Assembly: GCF_000971275.1 (NCBI RefSeq)
Contig: NZ_LAPV01000159.1
Span: 1-64,000 of the forward strand
Reading direction: 5' to 3'
DNA: 64,000 nt
From: Devosia psychrophila
GTDB lineage: Bacteria; Pseudomonadota; Alphaproteobacteria; Rhizobiales; Devosiaceae
A model generated the notes under the pieces. That model made no database searches. It was not told the origin of the DNA and saw only the letters and a program-made list of their open reading frames with translations. Of this stretch, positions 36,777-46,963 are shown piece after piece. Every line of letters starts with the position of its first letter. The stretch's first letter is position 1. Made by a program: the position numbers and the translations under genes.

Positions 36777-38639
36777 ATGACCGATTATGCCGTCATCGTG
36801 GTTGGAGGTGGACACGCAGGCTCAGAAGCCGCAGCCGCCTCGGCGCGACTGGGGGTTGCCACGGCCCTGGTGACGCACAAGTTTGCGACCATCGGCGAAA
36901 TGAGCTGTAATCCGGCTATCGGCGGGCTGGGCAAGGGCCACCTGGTGCGGGAGATCGACGCGCTGGATGGTCTGATGGGCCAGGTAGCGGATCAGGCGGG
37001 TATTCAGTTTCGCGTGCTCAATCGTCGCAAGGGACCGGCAGTCCGTGGGCCTCGTGCCCAAGCTGACCGTAAGCTCTATCGCGAGGCCATGCAGGCAGCG
37101 ATTACGGCGCAACCCAATCTCGACGTCATCGAGGGTGAGGTCGACGATATCGAAGTGACCGATGGCGTGGTCAGTGGCGTCGTGCTGCTCGATGGTCGCC
37201 GTATCGGCACCAAGGCGGTGGTGCTGACCACAGGCACCTTCCTGCGTGGCCTGATCCATCGCGGCGAAGAAAGCACTCCAGCGGGGCGGCTCGGAGAAAA
37301 GTCGGTGCTCGGTCTTTCAACGCGCCTCGACAATCTTGGCCTGCAGCTGGGCCGTCTCAAGACGGGGACGCCAGCGCGGCTCGACGCCACCAGTATAGAC
37401 TTCTCTACCCTCGAAGAGCAGCCAGGCGATAATCCGCCCGAGGCGTTTTCCGCATTGACCAAGGCCATAACCACGCGGCAGGTCTCCTGCCATATGACAC
37501 GCACCACGGCCGAGACCCATCGGATCATCTCCGATAATCTGCATCGCTCGGCAATGTATTCAGGCCGCATCCAGAGCCGTGGCCCGCGCTATTGCCCGTC
37601 TATCGAGGACAAGGTGGTCCGTTTTGCCGATCGCGACAGTCATCAGATCTTCCTTGAGCCAGAAGGGCTGGACGACCAGACCATCTATCCAAACGGTCTA
37701 TCAACATCACTTCCAGCGGATGTGCAGGAAGCCTTTCTGCGTTCAATGCCGGGCCTGGAAAACGTCCGCATCATCCGGCCGGGCTATGCCATCGAGTATG
37801 ACTATGTCGATCCGCGCGAGCTGCGTCTCACGCTCGAGGTCAAGCGTCAGCCCGGACTGTATCTGGCGGGGCAAATCAACGGCACGACAGGTTATGAAGA
37901 GGCCGGCGCACAAGGCCTGCTCGCTGGCGCCAATGCCGCACTGGCGGCGCGCGGCGAGGTTCCGATGATCCTGTCGCGCACAGAGAGCTATCTCGGGGTG
38001 ATGGTGGACGATCTGGTGACGCGCGGCGTCTCCGAACCTTACCGCATGTTCACCTCGCGTGCGGAGTTTCGCCTGCATTTGCGCGCGGATAACGCTGACC
38101 AGCGTCTGACACCATTGGGCATCGAAACCGGACTGGTTGGCGAAGAGCGCCGTGAACTTTATTCGGTGAAGGCGGATGGAATGACGCATGGTCGGCAACT
38201 TTTGTCCGAAATGGTCACTTCCCCCACGGCCGCGCGGAAAGCCGGAATAGCTGTCAACGAAGACGGCAAGGCGCGGTCGGCGTTTGAATTGTTGTCTTAT
38301 CCCGATGTGACGCCCGCCGACGTCACCCGCCTGTGGCCTGCAATTGCCAGTATTCCGGCCAACATCATCGAGCAGCTCGTCGTCGATGCGCAATACGCCG
38401 TGTATCTCGACCGTCAACGCAATGACATTGAGGCGGTGCGTCGTGATGAGCAGAAGCCCATTCCAGAGAATCTGGACTACGCTGTTATTCCTGGCCTTTC
38501 GATGGAGCTGCGCCAGAAGCTGGCGCAATATCTTCCTCAGACCATTGCCCAAGCGCAATCTATGGATGGTATGACCCCGGCTGCTGTCACACTGCTGCTG
38601 GCGGTTATCCGACGTGGCGAATTCCGGAAGGCGAGCTAG
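36777..38639 (+). CDS. mnmG: tRNA uridine-5-carboxymethylaminomethyl modification enzyme MnmG
   Basis: FAD-dependent partner of MnmE. The 620-residue protein has the FAD-binding [10 protein letters not shown] (10-19), [21 protein letters not shown]-type block (kept to GGLGKGHLV), the C-terminal signature [16 protein letters not shown] and the tRNA-binding helical tail. ATG 36777 is chosen because GGAG lies eight bases upstream; an in-frame TTG at 36753 is unlikely. Its stop overlaps rsmG by one base. Confidence 0.97.
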   Translation: MTDYAVIVVGGGHAGSEAAAASARLGVATALVTHKFATIGEMSCNPAIGGLGKGHLVREIDALDGLMGQVADQAGIQFRVLNRRKGPAVRGPRAQADRKLYREAMQAAITAQPNLDVIEGEVDDIEVTDGVVSGVVLLDGRRIGTKAVVLTTGTFLRGLIHRGEESTPAGRLGEKSVLGLSTRLDNLGLQLGRLKTGTPARLDATSIDFSTLEEQPGDNPPEAFSALTKAITTRQVSCHMTRTTAETHRIISDNLHRSAMYSGRIQSRGPRYCPSIEDKVVRFADRDSHQIFLEPEGLDDQTIYPNGLSTSLPADVQEAFLRSMPGLENVRIIRPGYAIEYDYVDPRELRLTLEVKRQPGLYLAGQINGTTGYEEAGAQGLLAGANAALAARGEVPMILSRTESYLGVMVDDLVTRGVSEPYRMFTSRAEFRLHLRADNADQRLTPLGIETGLVGEERRELYSVKADGMTHGRQLLSEMVTSPTAARKAGIAVNEDGKARSAFELLSYPDVTPADVTRLWPAIASIPANIIEQLVVDAQYAVYLDRQRNDIEAVRRDEQKPIPENLDYAVIPGLSMELRQKLAQYLPQTIAQAQSMDGMTPAAVTLLLAVIRRGEFRKAS

Positions 38640-39286
38640 TGTCTGATGAATCCGCAATTGAGTGTTATGCTCAATACTTTGCGCGCCCCCTGGCGAACGT
38701 GGCGGTTGATCTGGAATTATATGCTCAACTGCTGCACAAGTGGCAGGCCGTGCAGAATCTTGTTTCACGTGAAACACTGAATGAGGTGTGGACTCGACAT
38801 TTCGCCGACAGCTTGCAAGTATTAACGCTGCTCAAGCCGACAGATCAAGCGTTCCTGGATTTGGGAAGCGGTGGAGGTCTACCCGCTTTGCCACTGGCTA
38901 TAGCGCTCAAGGGCACCCCGGCATTTTTCACGCTGATAGAGCCGAACAGCCGCAAAGTTAGCTTTCTGCGAACCGTTGCTCGAGAACTGGGGCTGCTGGT
39001 TACCGTTGAAGGCGCTCGTAGCGACCAGATTGATTCACGTGAAACACCCGTGCCTGATGTCATCACATCGCGGGCTTTGGCGTCTCTCCCCCAATTGTGC
39101 ACTTGGATAAAGCCGTTCTTCGGGCCCCAAACCCGGGCGATTTTGCATAAAGGACGGGAACATGTTGAAGAACTGGCGGAAACGGCTACGCACTTTGATT
39201 ACGACGTGTTAATACAAGCCAGTGACATCGATACTAGCGGTGTCTTGCTCACGCTCACAAATTTGCGTGCGAAATCAGTTAGTTAG
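38639..39286 (+). CDS. rsmG: 16S rRNA (guanine527-N7)-methyltransferase
   Basis: Methylates G527 of 16S rRNA; the historical GidB. The 215-residue protein has LDLGSGGGLPALPLAI, the SAM motif, and SRALASLPQL near the C-terminus. GTG 38639 overlaps the mnmG stop (TAGTG). Two parS sites lie inside it at 38761 (canonical; encodes VSRET) and 39031 (encodes DSRET), so the coding sequence doubles as centromere. Confidence 0.95.
   Translation: MSDESAIECYAQYFARPLANVAVDLELYAQLLHKWQAVQNLVSRETLNEVWTRHFADSLQVLTLLKPTDQAFLDLGSGGGLPALPLAIALKGTPAFFTLIEPNSRKVSFLRTVARELGLLVTVEGARSDQIDSRETPVPDVITSRALASLPQLCTWIKPFFGPQTRAILHKGREHVEELAETATHFDYDVLIQASDIDTSGVLLTLTNLRAKSVS
38761..38776. other. Canonical parS site
   Basis: TGTTTCACGTGAAACA, a perfect 16-bp match to the universal parS sequence, inside rsmG 536 bp before parA. 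No GANTC is present. Confidence 0.95.
39031..39046. other. parS-like site with GANTC half, inside rsmG
   Basis: TGATTCACGTGAAACA, the same 16-mer as at 36729, one base from consensus, containing GATTC. Confidence 0.75.
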
Positions 39287-39311
39287 CGGCGAACGAGCTG
39301 GAGGCCGAATA

Positions 39312-40118
39312 GTGGCGCCCCGTATTTTGACACTGGCCAACCAAAAGGGCGGCGTGGGTAAAACCACGACTGCCATCAATCTTGCAACCGCCCTGGCCGC
39401 TATTGGCGAGCGGGTATTGATCGTCGATCTAGACCCTCAGGGCAATGCCTCGACGGGGCTTGGCATCTCGCGCACCAATCGCGAAGTGTCGTCTTATGAC
39501 CTGATGGTGGGCGAGGCAACCGTCGCCCAGGCGGCGATCATGACGGGCGTTCCAAATGTCGCTATCGTGCCATCCACTATGGACCTGTTGGGCGTCGAGC
39601 TCACCATAGCTGCCCATACTGACCGGGCTTTCAAGCTGCGCGACGCGTTCAAGCATCTCAGCGAGCTCAGCATTAATGACAAGCCGGTTAGCTATATTCT
39701 GATCGACTGCCCACCTTCACTGAATCTGCTGACTATCAATTCTCTGGTTGCGGCCGACGCCGTGCTGGTGCCGCTGCAATGCGAGTTTTTTGCGCTGGAA
39801 GGCCTCAGCCAATTGCTGCAGACAATCGAGCAGATTCGCTCGACGCTCAACCCGAACCTGTCGATCCAGGGCGTGGTGATGACCATGTTCGACAAGCGCA
39901 ACAACCTCAGTGAGCAGGTGCTGGCCGACGTGCGCAGCGAAATGGGTGATTTGGTGTATGACACCGTCATTCCGCGCAATGTGCGGCTGAGCGAGGCGCC
40001 ATCCTATGGCAAGCCTGCTCTCTTATATGATCTGAAATGTGCCGGCAGCCAGGCCTATCTGCGCCTCGCCACCGAAGTGATCCGTCGTGAGCGCCAGCTC
40101 ACGGCAGCGGCGGCCTAG
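39312..40118 (+). CDS. parA: Chromosome-partitioning ATPase ParA
   Basis: Deviant Walker-type ATPase that moves ParB-parS complexes. The 268-residue protein starts with ILTLANQKGGVGKTTT (Walker A with signature Lys12), then VDLDPQGNASTGLG and DCPPSLNLL. GTG 39312 follows GGAGG seven bases upstream; an earlier in-frame ATG at 39222 overlaps rsmG. parB begins ten bases after its stop. Confidence 0.96.
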   Translation: MAPRILTLANQKGGVGKTTTAINLATALAAIGERVLIVDLDPQGNASTGLGISRTNREVSSYDLMVGEATVAQAAIMTGVPNVAIVPSTMDLLGVELTIAAHTDRAFKLRDAFKHLSELSINDKPVSYILIDCPPSLNLLTINSLVAADAVLVPLQCEFFALEGLSQLLQTIEQIRSTLNPNLSIQGVVMTMFDKRNNLSEQVLADVRSEMGDLVYDTVIPRNVRLSEAPSYGKPALLYDLKCAGSQAYLRLATEVIRRERQLTAAAA

Positions 40119-40127
40119 GAGCCCGAT

Positions 40128-41003
40128 ATGAACGAAAAACCAACACGTCTCGGTCGCGGCCTCGCGGCTCTGATCGGCGACATGGCGACTGTTGAGGGCG
40201 CCCGCGTCACTGAGTCAGGTGGCATCAAGAAGCTGCCCGTCGAGTTCATCATCGCTAACCGCTCCAATCCACGGCGGAGTTTCGATCCCGAGCAACTCGA
40301 AGATCTGACCAATTCGATCCGCGAAAAAGGCGTGATGCAGCCTTTGCTGGTCCGTCCCAGCAACGATCCAAACATTTTTGAGCTGATTGCTGGCGAGCGC
40401 CGCTGGCGCGCGGCGCAAAAGGCCGGCCTGCATGACGTGCCGGTTATCGTTCGCGACGTCGATGACAAGGAAGCGCTTGAGCTTGCCATTATCGAGAACG
40501 TGCAGCGCGCTGATCTCAACCCGCTCGAAGAAGCCATGGGCTACGGCCAGCTGATCGAGCAGTTTGAATATACCCAGCAGGACCTCGCCCAGGTCATAGG
40601 CAAGAGCCGGTCGCATGTGGCGAATACCCTACGCCTGCTCAAGCTGCCGGAAGATGTGCGCAGCATGGTTGCCAGCGGAACTCTGACGGCTGGTCATGCT
40701 CGTACGCTGATCACCGCCGAAGACCCGACAACATTGGCCCGCCAGATTGTCTCGGGTGGTCTGTCGGTGCGTGAGGCTGAGGCGCTGAGCCAGCAGCGCG
40801 AAGTTGCGGGTACTAATAAGCCGAGCGTGGCGCGTGTCGATCGTGACGCCGATACTGTGGCGCTGGAACGCCGCCTTTCGGATGCACTGGGGCTGTCGGT
40901 ATCGCTGGCGCATAGCGAGCGCGGCGGTAAGCTGGAGATCCGGTACAAGACGCTGGAGCAGCTTGATGGTCTCTGCGTCAAGCTGACGGGATACGCTAAC
41001 TAA
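40128..41003 (+). CDS. parB: Chromosome-partitioning protein ParB
   Basis: CTP-dependent clamp that loads at parS and spreads. The 291-residue protein has the ParA-binding N-terminal LGRGLAALIGD, the CTP-binding domain (NPRRSF and the C-motif GERRWRAAQ, with ENVQRADLNPLEEA), the helix-turn-helix DLAQVIGKSRSHVANTLRLL that reads parS, and a C-terminal dimer domain. Nothing in the helix-turn-helix looks altered, so canonical parS should be recognised. Confidence 0.97.
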   Translation: MNEKPTRLGRGLAALIGDMATVEGARVTESGGIKKLPVEFIIANRSNPRRSFDPEQLEDLTNSIREKGVMQPLLVRPSNDPNIFELIAGERRWRAAQKAGLHDVPVIVRDVDDKEALELAIIENVQRADLNPLEEAMGYGQLIEQFEYTQQDLAQVIGKSRSHVANTLRLLKLPEDVRSMVASGTLTAGHARTLITAEDPTTLARQIVSGGLSVREAEALSQQREVAGTNKPSVARVDRDADTVALERRLSDALGLSVSLAHSERGGKLEIRYKTLEQLDGLCVKLTGYAN

Positions 41004-41024
41004 CTGGTTACACTAGATTATTAG

Positions 41025-41057
41025 ACGTCGTCTCAGCGTAGGCTGAGACGGCGTTTT
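41025..41057 (+). terminator. Rho-independent terminator of parAB
   Basis: Twelve-base stem CGTCGTCTCAGC/GCTGAGACGGCG (one G-U) with loop GTAG and TTTT following, just before a parS site. Confidence 0.88.
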
Positions 41058-41058
41058 G

Positions 41059-41074
41059 CGTTTCACGTGAAACC
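41059..41074. other. Canonical parS core
   Basis: cGTTTCACGTGAAACc: the 14-bp symmetric core is perfect and only the outer bases differ. Directly after the parB terminator; no GANTC. Confidence 0.9.
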
Positions 41075-41087
41075 ATGACGTTACGGA

Positions 41088-42110
41088 TCAGTGCGATGCG
41101 GCCATTATGCAGATGGCGAGCAAAGCTCGGCGCAGGATGGGATCGGCCAGGGCGGGGCGGCGGCGGCTCTCGCCGGTGGCCTGCAAAATGCGCTCAGACG
41201 CAGTAGCCAGTGCGGAATCCGACCACAGGCGCAATTGTTGCTCCAGGCCCGAGGCCCTGGAAAAATGCGGTTTGGGACGTGAGCTATCTAGCACCATGCG
41301 TGGGCTTTTGCCGGTATCGACCTCGGTACGCCAGCGACGTAGGCTGGCGAAGTGCATTGTGGCCATGGCGAGCAGGCGTTGCGGATCGACGCCAGATGAC
41401 AGCGCCCGGTTCAGGGCGAGTTCAAGCCGCTCGGCGTGGCCGCCACCTGTCGCATCGAGAATGGCGTCGATGACCAGCATGCCGTTGTCGGCACACAATA
41501 AAAGCACGTCCTCGCGGGTGAGAACCTTGCTCTTGGCGGCGTAGAGGCTGAGCTTTTCCAGCTCGCGGCGGGTGATTTCGCGATCATTGCCGAGGATTTC
41601 TCGTAGGGTAGTCACCACGTCCGCATCGACGCGGATGCCCTGCTGGTTAAAGCTCTCGCGAATTAGCAACTGCAGTGTTTCATCGCTGTCGGGATAGCAG
41701 GGCAGGGCGCGGCCGAGCTTTGCCGCCTCCACCAAGGCGCGCAGTGCGTCCTTTGGGGTCAGGTTGCCGGCTTCAAGCACGATTGCGGCGCCGCCGGCGT
41801 CGTCGCGCAGTTCGGTCAGCGTCATGACAATCGATTTGCTGGCGCCGCGCACCCGCACGATGCGCTTGCCACCAAACAGCGACATGGTCCGGGCTTCGAC
41901 GGCCAGAATGGACGGGTCGGCGTCGACTTCGCTGCCGTCCAATGTGACTACGCTGGCGGATTCGGGATCATCGCCGCTAAGCTGCTTGATCAGACGCTGT
42001 GCAGTCTCGCGCACCAGGCCGGAATCCGGACCATAGGCAAGGAAAATGCCCTCAGTGATGTCGGGCCGCACGAGAAACCGCGCGACCTCATGCGCCTTGA
42101 GTGATCCCAT
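41088..42110 (-). CDS. holA: DNA polymerase III delta subunit
   Basis: Clamp-loader subunit that opens the beta ring. The 340-residue protein has a diverged P-loop-like N-terminal domain (GIFLAYGPDSGLVRE), the ILGNDREITRRELEKLSLYA helical block and a C-terminal collar domain, the layout of HolA. It converges on parB. Its start overlaps the lptE stop by one base, so holA, lptE and leuS form one leftward operon. Confidence 0.92.
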   Translation of the reverse strand: MGSLKAHEVARFLVRPDITEGIFLAYGPDSGLVRETAQRLIKQLSGDDPESASVVTLDGSEVDADPSILAVEARTMSLFGGKRIVRVRGASKSIVMTLTELRDDAGGAAIVLEAGNLTPKDALRALVEAAKLGRALPCYPDSDETLQLLIRESFNQQGIRVDADVVTTLREILGNDREITRRELEKLSLYAAKSKVLTREDVLLLCADNGMLVIDAILDATGGGHAERLELALNRALSSGVDPQRLLAMATMHFASLRRWRTEVDTGKSPRMVLDSSRPKPHFSRASGLEQQLRLWSDSALATASERILQATGESRRRPALADPILRRALLAICIMAASH

Positions 42111-42619
42111 TAGCGGCTGAGCGCGGCCAGAACTGCCAGGCGTAGCGATTCGGCGGCGGATTTTGCGGCGCGTTCGCCAGCCTCGGTGGCGGCGGTATTG
42201 TTGGCGAAGACCTGGCTGTTGGTGCTGTATTGGGCGATGGCAACGCGGGTGATGACCAGCGGCTTCGTGGTGCTGCCGTCGCGTTGCGTGATGGTCAGGG
42301 TGGCCGTCGCGGTTGCGCGGGACGGCGCACTCGGATTGCCGGTTGCCGTAAGGCCGCCAATGCCGCCGAGACCGACCGAGACGAAGACCTGGGCCAGTGG
42401 GGCAGTTTCCGACGTCGAGGAGCCGAGCCGGAGCGACAGCTCCTGATAGACGATCTGTTCGAGCCGGTTTGCCGGCTTGGCATAAGCGAGGTTGAGCAGC
42501 GGTTGGCTAGTCAATGCGCCGCTGTAGACCGGCTGAAAGCTGCAGGCGCCCAGCAGCGCGCCCGAAACCAGCAAGGTGGCCGTTAAGGCGAGGCTGCGCA
42601 TTGTTTTAGACCACGACAT
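42110..42619 (-). CDS. lptE: LPS-assembly lipoprotein LptE
   Basis: Outer-membrane lipoprotein that plugs LptD. The 169-residue precursor has a lipoprotein signal ending in the lipobox LLGAC (Cys about 26), followed by a small alpha/beta domain with [10 protein letters not shown]-type and [14 protein letters not shown] segments. ATG 42619 has AGGA at about seven bases and overlaps the 3' end of leuS by 14 bp. Conserved leuS-lptE-holA order supports the assignment despite low sequence conservation in the family. Confidence 0.85.
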   Translation of the reverse strand: MSWSKTMRSLALTATLLVSGALLGACSFQPVYSGALTSQPLLNLAYAKPANRLEQIVYQELSLRLGSSTSETAPLAQVFVSVGLGGIGGLTATGNPSAPSRATATATLTITQRDGSTTKPLVITRVAIAQYSTNSQVFANNTAATEAGERAAKSAAESLRLAVLAALSR

Positions 42620-45215
42620 TGACGATCCTGTCCGGGACGATGACGATCTTCTTAGGTGCCTTGCCGTCCAGAATGCGGACTATCTCGTCCATTGACAAGA
42701 CCAGTGCCTCGACCTCGGCCGCCGCCATGCCCTTGGCCACAGTGATTTCGCCACGGCGCTTGCCGTTGATCTGGATCGGCATGGTGACTTCGTCGTCGAG
42801 CAGCAGCGCCGGATCGACCGGCGGCCAGAGGGCATCTGCCACAAGACCGCTGTTGCCGAGCGCTTCCCAACAGGTTTCGGCCAGATGGGGCATCATCGGC
42901 GCGATAAGCTGAATCAGCCGCTCCACGCCTTCGGCAAGGGCCGCAATGCGGCTTGCCGGTGCCGCGGCGACCAGTCCGGCCGAGCGCACCAGCGCGTTGG
43001 TCAGTTCATAGATCTGGGCGACGGCGCGGTTGAAGCGCAGGCCTTCGATATCGCTGCCCACATTGTGCACGGCGCGATGCACGATCTTGCGTAACGATAG
43101 GGCCTCACTGTCGTCAGAACCGGTAACAGTGCCTAAGGACTGTTTCACCAGATCGATGGTTTCGCCGACCAGCCGCCAGACGCGCTGCTGGAAGCGGCTG
43201 GCGCCTTCGACGCCGGCTTCGGTCCATTGTACGTCGCGCTCGGGCGGGGAATCCGACAGCATGAACCAGCGCGCGGTATCGGCGCCGTAAGTGGCGACGA
43301 TTTCGTCGGGATCCACCACGTTCTTCTTGGATTTGCTCATCTTTTCGATAGAGCCGATGCTGATCGTCTCGCCCGATCTGAGATGAGTGGCCCGGCGTCC
43401 TTCGCCAAAGGTTTCGATGACGATATCGGCCGGCGCGACCCACTCGCCGGCTGGCGCCTTGTAGGTCTCGTGGGTCACCATGCCTTGAGTGAACAGGCCC
43501 TTGAACGGCTCGTCATGCGCCACATGGCCGGTCGCCTTCATGGCGCGGGTGAAGTAGCGCGAATACAGCAGGTGCAGGATCGCGTGTTCGACACCACCGA
43601 TATACTGGTCGACCGGCAGCCAGCGATTGGCAATTGCCGGAATGGTCGGCGTATCGGCATGCGGTGCGGTAAAGCGGGTGTAGTACCAGGAGCTATCGAC
43701 GAACGTGTCCATGGTGTCGGTTTCGCGCCGTGCTGCGCCGCCGCATTGCGGGCAGTCGACATGCTTCCATTTCGGGTGGTGATCCAGCGCATTGCCCGGC
43801 TTGTCGAAAGTGACATCCTCGGGCAGCACGACCGGCAGGTCTTTCTTTGGCACCGGCAGGGTGCCGCAGACCTCGCAATGGATCACCGGAATAGGGCAGC
43901 CCCAATAGCGCTGGCGTGAAACACCCCAGTCGCGCAGGCGATATTGCGTCTGGGCTTTGCCCCAGCCGTTGGCCTGGAACAGGGCCAGCGTCTGGTCCAT
44001 GGCTTCCTGCACGCTCAGTTCGGCACCGGTCTCGCCAAACCACTGCACATAGCGTACGGCCTGGGTCTTGGGGGGCGAAAAGGCCTCGTCGCCTACGGGT
44101 TCGTTACTGTCGAGCGGCTTGAAAACGTCAATGACAGGCAGGTCGTACTTGCGGGCAAAGTCGAGGTCGCGCTGGTCATGCGCCGGGCAGCCGATGATGG
44201 CGCCGGTGCCATAGTCCATCAGCACGAAATTGGCGATATAGAGCGGCAGCTCCCAGCTTGGGTCAGCGGGATGGGTTGCCTTGATGCCGGTGTCGAAACC
44301 CAGCTTTTCCGCGGTTTCCAGCGCTTCGGCGGAGGTGCCGGCCTGCTGGCACAGCTTGTTGAAAGCGGCGACCTCGGGATTGCCCTCAGCCAGCGCCTTG
44401 GCCAGCGGATGGTCGGCTGCGATGGCGGCAAAGGTCGGGCCGCGCATGGTGTCTGGGCGGGTGGTGTAGACGGGCAGGGTGTCAAAGCCCTGCGGCGCGC
44501 CCTTGAGGCCGAAGTCGAAAGCCAGGCCCTGCGATTTGCCGATCCAGTTGCGTTGCATGACGCGCACTTTTTCCGGCCATTCGGTCAGCCCGTCGAGGCC
44601 ACTCAACAGCTCTTCGGCCATTTCGGAAATCTTGAAGAACCACTGGGTCAGCTCGCGCTGTTCCACCGGGGCGCCGGAGCGCCAGCCCTTGCCGTCGATG
44701 ACCTGTTCGTTGGCCAGCACGGTCATGTCGACCGGGTCCCAGTTGACCTTGGACTGCTTGCGGGTGACGAGGCCCGACGCCATCATGTCGATGAACATCG
44801 ACTGCTGGTGCTGGTAATACTCCGGCTCGCAGGTGGCGATTTCGCGGGTCCAGTCGATGGCAAGACCCATCGACTTGAGCTGTGCCTTCATCGCGGCGAT
44901 GTTCTGGCGGGTCCAGGTGCCGGGGTGGGTGTGGCGCTCGATGGCGGCGTTTTCCGCCGGCAGCCCGAAAGCGTCCCAACCCATCGGATGCAGCACGTTC
45001 TTGCCCTTGGCGCGGTGATATCGCGCCACCACGTCGCCCATGGAATAATTACGCACATGGCCCATATGGATGCGGCCCGATGGATAGGGGAACATCTCGA
45101 GCACGTAATAGGGTTCGCGCGGATCGTCATTGGAGCTGACAAAGCTCTGGTTATCGTCCCAGACCTTCTGCCACTTGGGTTCCATTTCGCGCGGATTGTA
45201 GCGTTCGCCGCTCAC
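42606..45215 (-). CDS. leuS: Leucyl-tRNA synthetase
   Basis: Charges tRNA-Leu. The 869-residue class I synthetase has the HIGH-like motif [11 protein letters not shown] near residue 43, an editing domain (about 225-425), a zinc-type pair (CEVCG, CPQCG) and the KMSKS-type [14 protein letters not shown] 45215 is chosen for AAGGA seven bases upstream and a normal N-terminus ([10 protein letters not shown]). First gene of leuS-lptE-holA. Confidence 0.97.
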   Translation of the reverse strand: MSGERYNPREMEPKWQKVWDDNQSFVSSNDDPREPYYVLEMFPYPSGRIHMGHVRNYSMGDVVARYHRAKGKNVLHPMGWDAFGLPAENAAIERHTHPGTWTRQNIAAMKAQLKSMGLAIDWTREIATCEPEYYQHQQSMFIDMMASGLVTRKQSKVNWDPVDMTVLANEQVIDGKGWRSGAPVEQRELTQWFFKISEMAEELLSGLDGLTEWPEKVRVMQRNWIGKSQGLAFDFGLKGAPQGFDTLPVYTTRPDTMRGPTFAAIAADHPLAKALAEGNPEVAAFNKLCQQAGTSAEALETAEKLGFDTGIKATHPADPSWELPLYIANFVLMDYGTGAIIGCPAHDQRDLDFARKYDLPVIDVFKPLDSNEPVGDEAFSPPKTQAVRYVQWFGETGAELSVQEAMDQTLALFQANGWGKAQTQYRLRDWGVSRQRYWGCPIPVIHCEVCGTLPVPKKDLPVVLPEDVTFDKPGNALDHHPKWKHVDCPQCGGAARRETDTMDTFVDSSWYYTRFTAPHADTPTIPAIANRWLPVDQYIGGVEHAILHLLYSRYFTRAMKATGHVAHDEPFKGLFTQGMVTHETYKAPAGEWVAPADIVIETFGEGRRATHLRSGETISIGSIEKMSKSKKNVVDPDEIVATYGADTARWFMLSDSPPERDVQWTEAGVEGASRFQQRVWRLVGETIDLVKQSLGTVTGSDDSEALSLRKIVHRAVHNVGSDIEGLRFNRAVAQIYELTNALVRSAGLVAAAPASRIAALAEGVERLIQLIAPMMPHLAETCWEALGNSGLVADALWPPVDPALLLDDEVTMPIQINGKRRGEITVAKGMAAAEVEALVLSMDEIVRILDGKAPKKIVIVPDRIVNVVV

Positions 45216-45346
45216 TTGCTCGTCCTTGGGTAATATTTGCGCAAGGTGCACGGCAGAGTCCGGCGCTGCTTGCGTTTCTGGGGGATTTTGGCTACCGGAC
45301 CATCACCAGAATTCCCCACCAAGGTCAACAGGAACAGGGCGAAAGC

Positions 45347-46024
45347 ATGGACTCAGCCGCAGCCAACAGCCTAGAGGCCATCCGCACGCGTATCGCCAGC
45401 GCCCAGGCGCGCTTTGGGGCGTCAACCGAACGGGTCGAACTGGTCGCCGTTTCCAAGACCTTCGACGCCGAGGCGATCGAGCCGTTTCTGGAAGCCGGCC
45501 AGCGCGTGTTCGGCGAAAACCGGGTGCAGGAGGCTCAGGCCAAGTGGCCTGGCCTGCGCCAACGCTTCCCGGACGTGGAACTGCACCTGATTGGACCATT
45601 GCAGACCAACAAGGCGCGCGAGGCGGTGGCGCTGTTCGATGTGATCGAGACGCTAGATCGCGACAAGCTCGCCGGCATTCTTGCCGCTGAAATGGCGCTG
45701 TCCGGCCGCAAGCTCGCTTGCTTTGTGCAGGTCAATATCGGGCTGGAAGAACAAAAAGCGGGCATTGCGCCGGCTGAGACCGTGCAATTCGTCAGCCGCT
45801 GTCGCGACGTGCATGGGCTCGATGTGGTCGGGCTGATGTGTATTCCACCCGATGGCCTGCCGCCCGGTCCGTACTTTGCGCAGCTGGCAGGCCTCGGTCG
45901 CGCAGCCGGCGTTGCCCGTCTTTCGATGGGTATGAGCGGCGACTTCGAGGTCGGTATCGCAATGGGCGCCACCGATATTCGGGTGGGTTCGGCGTTGTTC
46001 GGCTACCGTCCACCGCTTAAATAG
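45347..46024 (+). CDS. YggS family pyridoxal-phosphate homeostasis protein
   Basis: A 225-residue PLP-binding barrel related to alanine racemase N-terminal domains. The PLP Lys is Lys37 (AVSKTF), with FGENRVQEAQ, HLIGPLQTNKA and LSMGMSGDFEVGIAMGAT-type blocks (key words LSMGMSGD). It buffers PLP and has no known catalysis. Divergent from leuS across 95 bp. Confidence 0.94.
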   Translation: MDSAAANSLEAIRTRIASAQARFGASTERVELVAVSKTFDAEAIEPFLEAGQRVFGENRVQEAQAKWPGLRQRFPDVELHLIGPLQTNKAREAVALFDVIETLDRDKLAGILAAEMALSGRKLACFVQVNIGLEEQKAGIAPAETVQFVSRCRDVHGLDVVGLMCIPPDGLPPGPYFAQLAGLGRAAGVARLSMGMSGDFEVGIAMGATDIRVGSALFGYRPPLK

Positions 46025-46179
46025 TTCTCATTCTTGGTATTTTTGACGCTTTGTCGACGAGGTGCAACTTCCCCGGCTAAGTTTCGTTCCTGATGGCTAT
46101 GACGGCGTTGTGATTGGTTGGCCCAAAACCGGTCGCAATGATGTGACCCAGGCCGTCTGAAAAAAGACCGGAGAAAACA

Positions 46180-46863
46180 ATGAACAAGCGACGCATCCTG
46201 TTGGTGGACGACGACGCTGATCTGCGCCAGACGCTGGTCGAACAGCTTGATACCTATCCGGAATTTGAAATTGTCCAGGCCGGCACTGCCAACGACGCGC
46301 TCAAGATCACGCGCGCGCAAAATATCGACCTGATGATCCTCGATGTCGGCCTGCCGGACATGGACGGTCGCGAGGCGGTCAAGGTGCTGCGCCAGGAGGG
46401 CTACAAGAGTCCGATCCTGATGCTGACCGGGCACGATAGTGATGCCGACCATATCAAGGGCCTCGAATCGGGCGCTAATGACTACCTGACCAAGCCGTTC
46501 CGCTTTCCCGTGCTGTTGGCCCGTATCAACGCTGCCTTGCGCCAGCATGACCAGAGCGAGGACGTGGTGTTCACCATCGGGCCGTACAGTTTCCAGCCGT
46601 CGGCGAAGATCCTCGAGGCCAATGATGGCAACAAGGTTCGGCTGACTGACAAGGAAACTTCCATTTTGAAGTACCTGTACCGGCAGGGCCCCAAGACCAT
46701 CACGCGCGATATTCTTCTCAAGGAAGTCTGGGGCTATAATAACCGGGTAACCACGCATACGCTGGAAACGCACATTTACCGGCTGCGCCAGAAGATCGAG
46801 CGCGATCCGTCCAATGCGCGCCTGCTGGTGACCGAAGACGGCGGCTATCGCCTGGTGCCGTAA
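46180..46863 (+). CDS. cenR: OmpR-family response regulator (CenR type)
   Basis: A 227-residue two-component regulator. Receiver domain 1-120: acidic pocket DDDAD (10-14), phospho-acceptor Asp55 (ILDVGLPDMDG), conserved Lys in LTKPFRFP. DNA-binding winged helix about 130-225 (LTDKETSILKYL, VTTHTLETHIYRLRQKIE). Sequence resembles CenR, the essential cell-envelope regulator of alphaproteobacteria; its usual kinase CenK is not next to it. It is a separate unit. Confidence 0.88.
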   Translation: MNKRRILLVDDDADLRQTLVEQLDTYPEFEIVQAGTANDALKITRAQNIDLMILDVGLPDMDGREAVKVLRQEGYKSPILMLTGHDSDADHIKGLESGANDYLTKPFRFPVLLARINAALRQHDQSEDVVFTIGPYSFQPSAKILEANDGNKVRLTDKETSILKYLYRQGPKTITRDILLKEVWGYNNRVTTHTLETHIYRLRQKIERDPSNARLLVTEDGGYRLVP

Positions 46864-46919
46864 ACGGTGGACCACCGCAAAATCTGGTACACTGCGTTTC
46901 AAAATGCCCTATAGGGTGA

Positions 46920-46943
46920 ATCAGCCCCTTTCCTGGGGCTGAT
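46920..46943. other. Inverted repeat before the cNMP-binding gene
   Basis: ATCAGCCCC-TTTCCT-GGGGCTGAT hairpin 20 bp before the start of the next gene; no T-run. Either a weak terminator of the regulator gene or a 5' leader structure. Confidence 0.4.
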
Positions 46944-46963
46944 GGCGCATCCGGATTGGGCAA

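Noticed and set aside
43944-45233. 429-codon plus-strand frame across leuS
   Set aside because: Antisense shadow of leuS.
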